Shown: piece after piece, positions 51,268 through 63,100 of the stretch | Position numbering within the stretch: position 1 is the first letter of the stretch | How the letters are laid out: each line of letters opens with the position of its first letter | DNA from: Ricordea florida | Lineage: Eukaryota > Cnidaria > Anthozoa > Corallimorpharia > Ricordeidae | Reading direction: 5' to 3' | Assembly (NCBI GenBank): GCA_949710005.1 | Contig: OX453275.1 | Coordinates: 8,668,481 to 8,732,480 of the forward strand | DNA: 64,000 nucleotides | Program-made: the position numbers and the translations under genes | Notes under the pieces: model-generated | Database searches by the model: none | What the model saw: only the letters and a program-made list of their open reading frames with translations | What the model was told of the DNA's origin: nothing

Positions 51268-51790
51268 ACGCCTGCTACACTTGCTACACTTGCTACGCTT
51301 GCTACGCTTGCTACACTTGCTACGCTTGCTACACTTGCTACGCTTGCTACGCTTGCTACACTTGCTACGCTTGCTACACTTGCTACGCTTGCTACACTTG
51401 CTACACTTGCTACACTTGCTACGCTTGCTACACTTGCTACGCTTGCTACGCTTGCTACGCTTGCTACGCTTGCTACGCTTGCTACGCTTGCTACACTTGC
51501 TACACTTGCTACGCTTGCTACACTTGCTACGCTTGCTACACTTGCTACGCTTGCTACACTTGCTACACTTGCTACACTTGCTACGCTTGCTACACTTGCT
51601 ACGCTTGCTACACTTGCTACGCTTGCTACACTTGCTACGCTTGCTCCACTTGCTACGCTTGCTACGCTTGCTACACTTGCTACGCTTGCTACACTTGCTA
51701 CACTTGCTACACTTGCTACGCTTGCTCCACTTGCTACGCTTGCTCCACTTGCTACGCTTGCTACACTTGCTACGCTTGCTATACTTCGTC
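51268..51790. repeat. 9-bp minisatellite (CTTGCTACR)n
   Basis: About 57 copies of a 9-bp unit alternating ACTTGCTAC and GCTTGCTAC, with a few TCC variants. The unit is a multiple of three, so both strands stay open, which makes long false ORFs (Lys-Cys-Ser-Lys-Arg-Ser and Leu-Leu-His/Arg). Confidence 0.97.
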
Positions 51791-51828
51791 TGCTGCACTT
51801 GCTCCAGTTAGTAAGTTACATTTATGTA

Positions 51829-51944
51829 ATAGATAATTACTGAGGCGAGCAGCATTATTGGATATAATGCAGGCAGCTGAGGCCGCAGGCCGAAGCTGTC
51901 TGCATTATATCCAATAATGCTGCGAGCCGAAGTAATTATCTATT
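51829..51944. repeat. Foldback repeat (~115 bp)
   Basis: ATAGATAATTACT and GCAGCATTATTGGATATAAT are mirrored around a centre CAGCTGAGGCCGCAGGCCGA. It abuts the TIR element to the right. Confidence 0.85.
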
Positions 51945-53050
51945 ATAATTACTGATCGTCGTCCAAACCCATTGTTTTCTGTCTGCAATTATATCATCGA
52001 ATGTCACCCTCCTTTTGTATTTCTGTGGAAAACAATAAGTTAAGCAATTCATGGCGTTCAATCGATACTTTTTATTCAACGTAACTGCCACATTAGCTAT
52101 TGTTTTCATGAGCATAACTTGACATGTACGTGTGAAAAATGCAACCAGAAACGAGTTATTGACTGTTTGTTTGTCAAGGTAGATTCAATTTGCATATTGC
52201 TCGACAAACACAGTTCTTTCTGAAAGTCAACTCGTTGTTTGGAATGATGGCGGAAAACTTCTGCGAAAGCAGTTCTGAAGAAGAATTGTGTCTTACGCAG
52301 TCAACGTTTACTATTAAGTCGGATGAATGAGATGGTAAGTACTTTCTCAGTCGTTACAGTTCTTTTGGTTTTCCTTAGTTGTGTGTAACCCGATGTTGTA
52401 ATTGTTGTTCGGGAATGGGTGTGTCGACGAGTGAAGGGCACAGAAAATGATCAGAGGATAATAATTTTATTCATTAAAGTATTAGAAGCCGATATGGACA
52501 CAAATGTTCTTGACTTTGGTTAGTTCGTTTTCTAGTGAGACAGATAGTCATGTACTTTTCTAAATATTTTCAGTCCTAATTGTTTGTGTAACGAGGAGTA
52601 TTGGTTGTTACCTCATTTTCTCTTGTTGTTACTAGGGAGTGAAAGATTTCGTGCGCCAATCTCATCTGACGAATGTCGGAGGTTTGAAGACAGTTCCGAT
52701 GCTAGTCGAAGGAAGTAGAATTGGGCGCTGAATATCTTTAAAGAATGGCGAGAGACGAGGAAGTGCTTCAGCAGTGGATATACGGATGTAAAGCATGCTG
52801 CATTATTAAAACCAAAACACGCAGCATTATTTTTAATAATGCAGCTTGTTATAGGTTTAATAATGCTGCGTGTTTTAATAATGCTGCGTGTCGATTTAGC
52901 ACGTGTAAGATTACCCCTGATAATTTCCCTGCTACCAAAAAAGACCGCACCCGTTTTTCTCACACACTTGGTTTGCATTTTTTTTCTCTCGGCATTCGAT
53001 GATATAATGCAGACAGAAAACAATGGGTTTGGACGACGATCAGTAATTAT
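51945..53050. mobile_element. TIR element (~1.1 kb) with Crypton/DUF3504-like coding relic
   Basis: 59-bp TIRs begin ATAATTACTGATCGTCGTCC and end with the inverse. Inside are two exon-like pieces on the plus strand and a cluster of AATAATGCTGCGTG words (52795-52900) in both orientations. Confidence 0.75.
52247..52780 (+). pseudogene. DUF3504/KCTD1-like (Crypton-derived) coding relic
   Basis: First piece: ATG 52247 (MAENFCESSSEEELCLTQST), with a stop at TGA near 52328 and GATG|GTAAGT donor. Second piece: after a TACTAG acceptor near 52635, ERFRAPISSDECRRFEDSSD, a TAG stop, then NWALNIFKEWRE. These words match the start of the DUF3504 domain as I know it from cnidarian genes related to Cryptons and ZMYM/QRICH1. 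The rest of the domain is missing, replaced by repeat sequence, so this is a deletion derivative. Confidence 0.5.
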
Positions 53051-53538
53051 GTATTTGAGAAAGTTCAATGAGACATAGTTAGAGTTGTTAAACAGCCGAT
53101 GAGCCTCTGCACAGCCAGTAAACCTATAGGTTGGCACATTTGACTACGTTACGTACCGCGAATATATCGCTATTAATCAGAATACAAATAAATACAATAC
53201 AAGCAAATGGCAGTCCCTCTAAGCAATAACATTGACAATAAGAGCTAAGGGCAGGTATCTTTCGATATTTGTCACCCTTACGTCAGAATAAACCGTCATT
53301 TCAGCTAACCAATCAGCGAGCCCCTTCAGTGAGGTACTGTTTGACCCGGATTCTGAAATATAAAAATTAAAGTTCAATTTTACTTTATTTGCTACTGCGT
53401 GTATTTCTGATCCAATTCAGTCTTGTTACCTGATCGCCAGTTGAATATCAGAAATGAGACGAATCTGCGATCGTATTCCGTTGAGTTGCATCGTTTGCTG
53501 TGTTTGAAAGAAATCAACAGATATCTCGGTTATTTATA
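53051..53538. other. Sequence upstream of NUDCD3
   Basis: No gene recognised. Confidence 0.35.
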
Positions 53539-53590
53539 GCCTCCTGCGCAGACGTCCTTCTCGAGCCCTAAGGACATCTGCGCAGGAGGC
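53539..53590. repeat. Hairpin with ~21-bp arms
   Basis: GCCTCCTGCGCAGACGTCCT faces AGGACATCTGCGCAGGAGGC, one mismatch. It lies about 240 bp upstream of the NUDCD3 start. Confidence 0.85.
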
Positions 53591-53827
53591 TAGGTTATTT
53601 AATTAAGGACTGGCTCCCTATGCCGCTCGACAGACATGGCGGGATAGCAAGAATCGGAAACGCATCGTTAGTTCTGGCGAAGATTCTCGAAGAACACAGC
53701 TCGATCCGAATATTTGCTGGAACGCAAATGCAAAGCGGTCTGGGTGCTAGAGCCGTCATTTTACAGACGGCAAGTACAGTACAGTGTGTGTATAATTTAC
53801 TCTTTCGGTTAAATATTTCAGCCAGCT

Positions 53828-56800
53828 ATGGATAGCACAAAGTTTGACGATATCCTTATGGGAATACTACAGCACTGTGAACAAGTGGAGCCATTTTTGG
53901 ATTCTATTTTCAGTTTTCTTGCACGAAGGACTGATTTTTTCCGAGTGATGCAGAATCGAGATGACAAGATGGGATTTCCACCAGGAGTAGCGGAAAAAAT
54001 TGTACTTAAGGTATACACGAAAGTTTATGCTTTGGCTGTGTCTATATGTCCGGCAGCCGGACAGAATTTTCAAAATACTCGGTGTCCGGCAGTCGAAATT
54101 TTCTCGTGTTATGATTTTTATCGGTGATTACCTAATATAAACATCCATATTCCTTGTCTCTTTGCCCTAATCTTAAACCTAATTGGCATAATCTACCCTG
54201 AAAGCGAAGAAAATCAGACTGCCGGACACCGAATATTTTGAAAATCCTGTCCGGCTAAACAGGATCAAAAAGGAAAGATTAGTAGTTATTAGTACCAGCA
54301 AGGTAATCCTGGAGGTTTTTCTTGGGAGTTGGTACAGTACGTGCAAGCTTTGGTCTAATAGATGCAAAGTACTGGTTAAAAATATTAATTATTTCAGTTG
54401 AATTTTGTTTTACTCCAGAGTTATTAGGGCGTTGAAGGGCTGATACTTGTATTCTATTACGTTGTCTGTTCAGTAATTATTCATTTATCTTCTCCCATGT
54501 TTTTTTTCATATTTTTTAGGTTTGTAGTGAAGTGAGCTTTGTAATACAATCTTTTACTCAGACAGAAAAGACTAACAATTCTATTCCTGTACAGCTTATA
54601 TTGTAATAACTTGGGACTACTCGTGAGTAAAGGATAAGCAAGACTGATTTATTAAATGATGAAAAGTGATATATATACAAGCAGTTGACATGTGATAATA
54701 TGATAAGCACTCATTCTTCACATAGTGCGGTAAATACTAATTAAACATAGCGAAGCTATTACATTCCTCCCCACTAAGTTTGATCACACCAATTTTTAAA
54801 ATCCACAGAAAGTCTCTGATATCAATAGGCTACAATCAAGTTAAACATAATAAACTTCAAAGTCTTTAAAGCGTTCTGGCATTTTTCGATTGCGTACAGG
54901 ACGAGTGTTTTCTGTTCTAACTATCTCTGCCGAATTATCAGGTTCTGGGCTTTCCGTAGCCACAGGTTCGATTGGCGGGCTTTCGCAAACTCTAAGATGA
55001 TCTTGATGTCGGCGAATGATGGACCCGTCTTCCAATTCAACCTTTGTAGAAACTGGACCCGTTTTCTCGACTACCTTGCCCGGCATCCACGTTTTCTTTG
55101 ACCTGAAATCCCTCACTACCACTGCATCCTCAACGTTGACCTCTCGTGGTTTTGCATGTAAGTCATGCAACGCTTTCTGTGTGGTCTGTTTGTCACGCAC
55201 ACGATTTTCAACGCTCGGCCGTAACAAATCCAGCTTGGTAAACAAGTGGCGTTTCATAAGTAACTGAGCTGGCGGTACGCCTGTTGTAGAGTGCGGAGTA
55301 ACCCTATATCTCAGTAGAAATCTCGATAGCTTGCTCTTTAAACTGCCTCCTTGCATTTTCTCTATCCCCTCCTTAAAAATGCGCACAGCCCGTTCAGCTT
55401 GGCCATTTGAGGCTGGGTGGTACGGTGCCACTTTAACATGCCTAATACAGTTTGCGTCCATGAACTGTTTAAATTCCGCACTGACAAATTGCGGTCCGTT
55501 GTCACTGACAACAGTTCTTGGTAGGCCATGCATTGCAAAAATTTCCTGCAATTTCTCGATTGTAGGTGCTGACTTAGTTGATTTCATTATGTGCACTTCA
55601 AGCCATTTTGAACCAGCGTCCACTACAACTAGAAACATTTCTCCCATGTATGGTCCCGCATAATCAATGTGGATCCTTGACCATGGTTGTTTAGGCCACT
55701 CCCAGGGGTGTAGGGGTGCCTCTGCTGGTGCCTTTTGGTGTAGCTGACATTGGTCACAACGTTTTACTAATTTTTCAATATCTCCGTCCATTCCAGGCCA
55801 CCAGACATAACTCCGTGCAAGTGTTTTCATGCGTGAAGCTCCTGGGTGGGTCTCGTGTAATTCCGCGAGTACTTTGCTCCTGCCTTGGTGCGGTACAATA
55901 ACTCGGGTTCCCCAGAGCAAACACCCATCTTCGACACTTAGCTCGGTCTTGCGATTCACGTAGGGTTTCAGCTCCTCAGACTGTTGTGTCCCTGCAGGCC
56001 AACCCTCCAATGTAAACCGTAAGACTTGTGCAAGAGTCGGATCCCTTTTGGTCCACTCCTTAATATGCTGACTATTGATGGTCATTCCTTCCAAGTGTTC
56101 CATCAGCATTATTGTCTCTCCCATTTGATGTGTATTTTCTCGTAACGTAGACAACGGGAGTCTACTCAGTGCATCAGCGTTACCATTTGTCACGCCAGTC
56201 TTGTACGAAATGGTGTACTCGTACGCTGCTAAGGTCAAAGCCCATCTCTGGATTCGGGGAGCTGCCTGCAGTGAAATCCCTTTCTTTTCACTCAGAATTC
56301 CCTCCAGTGGCTTGTGATCCATTTTAATTGTGAATTTGTTTCCGTACAGGTATTGGTGAAATTTCTTGACTCCAAAGATAACCGCTAAAGCCTCTTTCTC
56401 TAGGGTTGAATAATTGCGCTCCGCCGCGTTTAACGCGCGTGACACGTATCCGATAGGTCGCTCACTTCCATCATGCACGCGATGTGACAACACAGCACCA
56501 ATTCCGTAATTGGATGCGTCACTGGCTAGAATAAGTTCCTTTGTCGGGTCAAAATGTATCAACAAGTTCGCCGATTGCAACAGTTCCTTTGCTTTGTTGA
56601 ATGCCTGTTGTTGTTCGTCCTTCCACATCCAGTTTTCCCCTTTTCGCAAGAGTTTGTGTAAAGGTTCCAACAACGTAGCCACATCCGGTAGAAATTTGTG
56701 ATAATAATTTAACATTCCCAGGAATGCCCGCAACTGTCCCACGTCCGTTGGTTCCGGTGCATGGCTAATCGCGGTCACCTTATCTGCAACCGGTTTGATT

Positions 56801-59800
56801 CCTTTGCCATTGATGACATAACCACAATAAACCACTTCCGATTGCATGAACTTGCATTTTTCCCTTCTCAATTTAAGTCCCGCTTGTGAAAGTGTTTCTA
56901 AGACTTTTCCTAAGTTGTTGTAATGCTCTTCGTCATCCTTTCCTGTCACTAAAATATCATCCACTCTGACGATCACTTTGGGAATCCCTTGCAACACATT
57001 TTCAATTGTGCGCTGAAAAATTCCAGGACTTGACGAAATTCCGTAGGCTAATCTGTTATAACAAAATAATCCTTAATGAGTGTTAATGGTGGTGTACTTC
57101 TTTGAATCCTCATCCAACACTAGTTGTTGATAGGCTTGGGACATGTCCAACTTCGAGAATTTTTCTCCGCCGCCCAAAGTCACTAACAGATCCTCCGTTT
57201 TTGGTATTGGGTAGTTGTCAAGCTTGGAAACTTGATTGACAGTGCATTTGTAATCTCCGCATATCCTAATCGTATTGTTCGGCTTCAAAAGAGGAACTAT
57301 TGGTGCCGCCCATTCACTAAATTCCACGGGTGAAATAATTCCCTCCTTTTGGAGCCGTTCCAATTCGTCTTCCACTTTGCTTTTTAGAGCATAAGGTACT
57401 GGACGTGCCTTGAAGAATTTAGGCTCAGCGTCAGCTTCCACGTAGATCTTTGCCTTGGTACCTCTCAAAGTTCCAAGTCCCTCATCAAACACATCTTTGT
57501 GAGCCTCCAAAAGCTTCACAAGGGGCGTGTCTTGCACACTGAAAATCGACTTCTAGTCGAGCTTCAACACATTAAGCCAATCCCGACCTAACAAGTTTGG
57601 TCCTGGTCCTTGAACCACCACTGCTGATAATTTGTGTTTTTGTTCCCCATATTCCACTGGGATCATCACGGTTCCTATCACAGGAATTTTCTCCCCTGTA
57701 TAGGTACTCAATGTAGGCTTTGCATACTCCATTTTGACCTCATCACGCAACATCGCGTACGTGCTCTCGTTTACAATTGTGTTTGACGCTCCAGTGTCAA
57801 CCTCCATTTGCTGCGGTTTGCCACACATCTTAACGTCAACTTTGAATGCTTTCACAGTCTCCGCTTTTCCGGTGACATTGAACATGGCGTATGACTCATC
57901 GTCACTTTCCTTATCTCTCACCACATTTGTACGATTCTTAGTGTCCTTTTTAGTTTCTTTTCTTGCTCCCTCTGATTTCTTCTTGTCAGATTTCGGGGAG
58001 TGACACACCTTCGCAATATGTCCTTTCTTGTCGCAATTGAAGCAGAGGGCGTCTATGAATTTACAGGTCGCAGCCAGATGTTTTCCACCACAGCGATAAC
58101 ACTTGGCATTTTCTCCGGCTCCGCCTCTCACTCTGCCGCTCTTCCTTTGCGCGTGCACTAGGTTAACTGGTGAAGACTCTGTTTTGCAACTCAAATCAAG
58201 GAGATTCTTCGAAGCAGATTCAAGCGCTAATGCTAGATCTATAGCTTTCTTCAACGTTAGTTCAGGTTCCGCTAGAAATCTGCGTTGGATTTTTGCGTCA
58301 TTGATTCCACAAACTAATCTGTCCCTCAGCATGTTATCTAGGGTCTCTCCAAAATTACAGTGTTCTGATAGTTTTCGTAACCCTGCTAAAAACTCCGCCA
58401 CGCCTTCTCCCTCAGTGCGACTGCGATTGTGGAATTTGAAGCGCTCCACGATCTCGCTTGGCTTTGGTGAGTAATGCTTCTCAACTTCCTCGAAAATGAC
58501 CTTCAGCTCCGTCTCGGCTGGCTTTTTCGGCTGCAGCAAATCTCGAATTAGCGCATATGTTTTCCCTCCACACACGCTGATGAAAATTGCCCGTTTCTTG
58601 GCCGCATCCTTGATGTCGTTGGCCAAAAAATACTGTTCAAGCCTTTCCACGTACTGCGTCCACAGCTCGGTCTCCTTGTATTCACCGATTTGACCGTACG
58701 TTGCCATCGCTAAGGTTTTTTTAGATCCTCGTCGCCAATGTAATAACTTGGGACTACTCGTGAGTAAAGGATAAGCAAGACTGATTTATTAAATGATGAA
58801 AAGTGATATATATACAAGCAGTTGACATGTGATAATATGATAAGCACTCATTCTTCACATAGTGCGGTAAATACTAATTAAACATAGCAAAGCTATTACA
58901 TATATTTTGAGATATCTCCTGAGTAAAACAGTCTATTCTTTATTTTGATAGATTTGTGTAGACCCTTAGTTATCCACAGCTTGGAGAATTGTTTAGCGTT
59001 ACGCCTTGAAAAAATCTTGAGACGATGTGTTTATTAATGAACTTCTTAAATTTATTATAAAAGGGAGAGAAGCATGTGTCTACAGATCTGTATGTCATTG
59101 AATTATCCTACTTAGTTTTCGAAACATCGTCAATAAAGCATTCTTGAGAGAATTTGGAATAATCACGAATTTTATGCTTTGTAGTAAGTTTGTTTAGGTA
59201 TAAAACTGTGGGTAAAGCAAAATTGGGATTAGTGGTCACTTATGTCTGAGATGATATTTCCACTGGACATTTTATGATTGAATCTAGTAAGAAAAATATT
59301 GTCAATTAGTGTGGCAGAATTATTATAAACTCGAGTAGGTTTGTCAATTACCAGGAAGAACGAATAACATTGCAAAGACAACAGAAAATTATGAGAGTAA
59401 GTAAATTTGGCTAAGGTTACAAACATTGCATGAATGTATTGGGTGAGTGCAATTTGTTGTCTTTGAAAACTTTATGAGCTATTATTTATTCCAAATTGCG
59501 CTCAAATACATATATGTTATTTACCGGGCGGGAGGTCTGTATGGGAAAAAACTGTGCCCGAGGTCTTGAGTACGGCCTGAGGCCGAACTCAAGACCAAGG
59601 GCACAGTTTTTTTTCCATACGGACCGACCTAGACCGGTAAATAACTTATTTATTTTTTCTGTTTGTTTTCTTTTTTTTTCAATTTGCCGCGAATAGCGCG
59701 GATAAAAATCTGGACCATGGTCCGTATCGTAAAAAGTTGGACCGGTTACGAGCGCGCGATTAGCCAATCAGATTCGAGGATTTGGGATTCCGGCCCGCTG

Positions 59801-60121
59801 AGATGCTTCAGAAAAAAATAAACTGAGTTATTTGTTAATGATAAACATGGAAAAAAAGTGTTTCAAATTTTGGCATTTATTTCCAGCGTTCTGCACCCAG
59901 TGTCAACTTTCTGCCTTTGTTTGGATTAATTGACAGGCACTCAGGCAATCAGCGTGTTAAATTTTTTGCATGAATATAATTAAACCAAAAATCAATGTCT
60001 AAAAAATTCAATATTTTTTGGTGGGGGGATTATCTCTCCATTGTTTATAATAATACCAATAAACACAAATTGATTTTGATTATAAAAATATTTTCTAGAA
60101 TAATTTTTACAGACAATTTGA

Positions 60122-60175
<54 letters not shown>

Positions 60176-63100
60176 GTTGTTGATGTTTTAATGGTATTAT
60201 AAAAAGTGCAGTTTACCTACTATTAGAATGTGTGTCAAAATCCTCGGTACTTAACAGTTTCACATTTTGTTTTTCCTTTTGCATTCAAGATTTTCAAGAC
60301 ATACCAACAAATTGTCTTAGGAAGTAGTGGTGATTTAGAAACAGCCAAGAATACTTCTGAAGCAAAGAAGAAGAAAAACAAGACAGGTCTTACCAGCTCT
60401 CCACTACCAGAAACCAGTGCAGAGGAAAGTAAGGTTGAGGTACCCTCCGTGGCTTCTACTGTGGAAATTGAAGCTTCATCATCTGATGTGCAGCACGAGG
60501 CTCCTCCATCAACAGCAGCAGTTGAAACTGTGGGTGAAACTACTGCTGCTAGTACTGCCATCGAGCCTTCTTCATCATCAAGTGAAAACAGGGCGAGGTA
60601 CTGGAAACTTGGTAGCTCAGGAATCAGTCTTGTCCTCAAAATGTTTGGCTGTTACAGATAAAAAATTTAAACTCCTTTGCCTTAGCTTTGAGTTGTGTTT
60701 GCTTTGTTTCCTTGATCCCCCTGGCTTCATACTTTCTTCCAAAATGTTTGGTTTGTGGAAGCCCCACCTTCTCCTCTTTAGGGGCGCTTACCAAAAGTCA
60801 GAACTGACCGGCCGGGCTGATCAAATTGCTATACGTGCTATGTAGAAATAAACTTATCTGGCTGGACAGTTCTGATTGATAGTGGAATTCTCTTTACAAA
60901 TGGACTGCTCTGACCCGCCAGTTCTGGCTAATGGTAATCGTCCTAGGATTCCAAGTTACCCTTTTCTGTGAGGGTGAAGTGCTTTTCCTGTCACCTGATA
61001 TTTTGCTCATTTTACCCCTTTCTCTCTCAGAAGTGGTTACACGCTTGCCACTCAGTAAGTTCTCTTTATAGTACCAAACAAACAGATAAATGAGTAACTG
61101 AGGGGAAAATATAGCTTAATTAAATCAACGTCATGGTAAACTCAGAGAAATTATCCAATACAGTGTGTTTGTAGATTCATGTTTATTTAGTGTACTTTTT
61201 CTTTTGAAATTTTTCTGAAAGGCCCCTGCAAGAATCAGAGGTAGGGAAAGATACAGAAAGTCAGGGTCTGACCCCAGGCAAATCAGACGACTGCTACAAC
61301 GGTGCAGTTCTTGATACATACACCTGGTCACAGTCCATAAGAGACATTGATGTCAGAATCCCTGTGCCCAGTTCTGTAACCAAGGCCCGTGATGTTGGTG
61401 TGGAGATAAAGTGTTCTCATCTGAAAGTATGGCTGAAGAAAGATAGAGGTTTGTTTGATAAAATCTAAAACCTTTTTACCAGTACCCACAGAAGTAATTA
61501 ACATGCAACTTCCTCTTACAGAACTGATACACAGTTAAGTACTGCAAAGAATTTAGAAAATGCCAAGTCAATCTTTTCCTGACATAGAAGGGTATAGCAG
61601 TTGCTAAAGAGAATTACGTTTCAAATCTTGAGTGTGAAAAGGTTAACGCTATTGAAACAAGTTTATTACAAGTTACAAGTTTATTTCATTTCATACTTGA
61701 CATTAACTTTTGCATTTACAGAAATTTCAAGGTAGCAGGAAAAACCTAAATAAGCGATAAGGATGTTTTTAAATATTATCAATAAAAGAAGTTACTATGG
61801 ATACTGTATATGGTACGACTTAAGTTACAGCTGTACAATATTTTTTACCCACAGCTAGCACAGCTATCCAGGTTGGGTAACAATTCACGTTCAGTTAGGT
61901 TCAAATAAATGATTAAATAGAAGAGATTAAGACTGTTAATTTACAGGTGTAAATTTACAGTCTAGAATTACATAGAATTGATGTGGAATTGATTAATTAA
62001 AAAAAATTAAATATAATCATTCAGACACATAAATAGTTACAGGTCTTACAACAGTAAAAATGATGTTAAATGTATAAATAAGCATTAGGTGAGTAAAGAA
62101 GAAGGACAGGAAGAAGCAGTCGTCCTATAAATGTCAACATACACCTCCTCTATCTGTAAAAGCAATTTAACTCGCGCAATTTTTTGCTTATAAAGTGTTC
62201 TTCTCAACTTGCGTAGTTTAGGAAGAATTTGAAAAGGATAATAACTGTTGATTTGTTCTAGATCTATGGATGTTAGAATTGCCAACAGCAGAAAATCTAG
62301 TATTGTGAGAATGTATAAGGTCAGAACGGAGCAATTTTGGGAGGAGCATGGTACTTAGCAAGGTCATGCATGAGGGTGGCCATATACATGAAGAAAAGTA
62401 AATTTAGGGTAGGATGCGGGAAATTAGAAACAAAGGAATTTCATGAGCTCTGCAAGTCAGTGAAGTAAATTAAATGGAGAGCTCTTTTTTGCAGAATAAG
62501 TATTTTGTTCAGATAACAATTTGCAGCTTGGTCCCAGGCAGTGATACTATAAGAAATGTACAGTTCAATAATTGACAAATGATATATCCCGAGAAGAGTA
62601 TTTGTAGGCACAAAATGCCTGAGCCTCGCAATAACACCAACACCCTTGCATATTTTAGATGAAATGTAATCAATATGATATCGCCAGGAGAGGTTACTAT
62701 CTATGAGAATTCACCTAAATATTTCACATAGTTTTTGCATTCAAGAGGCATAGATTTCTGCTAGCTGTTATGGTGGATCTTTAAGTTCACATCATAGTCA
62801 GCACTGTAATGGTTCCAAAATGAAATTGATGGATTCCCTGCAAAAGAGAGTGTATATTGCATGCTTTGAAGGGTGAAGCCAATTTTTGGCTTGTCATGAA
62901 AAAATGATTTCATAAATTTGATTTAGTAGACTTGCAGGTTTGTTAAGGTTGGGTTGCAACAAACATAATCGGACCAGTATAAGATTGTTAAGGGGATTTT
63001 AAATCTGTTGTAAATCCTCATTTGCACAGTACTGTTATTTTGTTTCCACCACTTTACTACTACATGCAACAGTGCAATTTATTACTTGTCATGAATGCAA

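Larger units (their letters stand above)
54602..58900 (-). mobile_element. Ty3/Gypsy LTR retrotransposon (4,299 bp), nearly intact
   Basis: 162-bp LTRs (54602-54763 and 58739-58900; TG...CA) differ at one base. Target duplication TATAT lies on both sides (54597-54601, 58901-58905). A purine tract (GTGGGGAGGAA) precedes the 3' LTR, and TTGGCGACGAGGATC next to the 5' LTR is the probable primer site. Gag-pol lies in one frame with two nonsense codons. Recent insertion. Confidence 0.95.

Noticed and set aside
51196-51811. Long Lys/Cys/Ser/Arg and Leu-rich ORFs on both strands
   Set aside because: They are frames of a 9-bp satellite, open on both strands because the unit is a multiple of three; no start context or homology.
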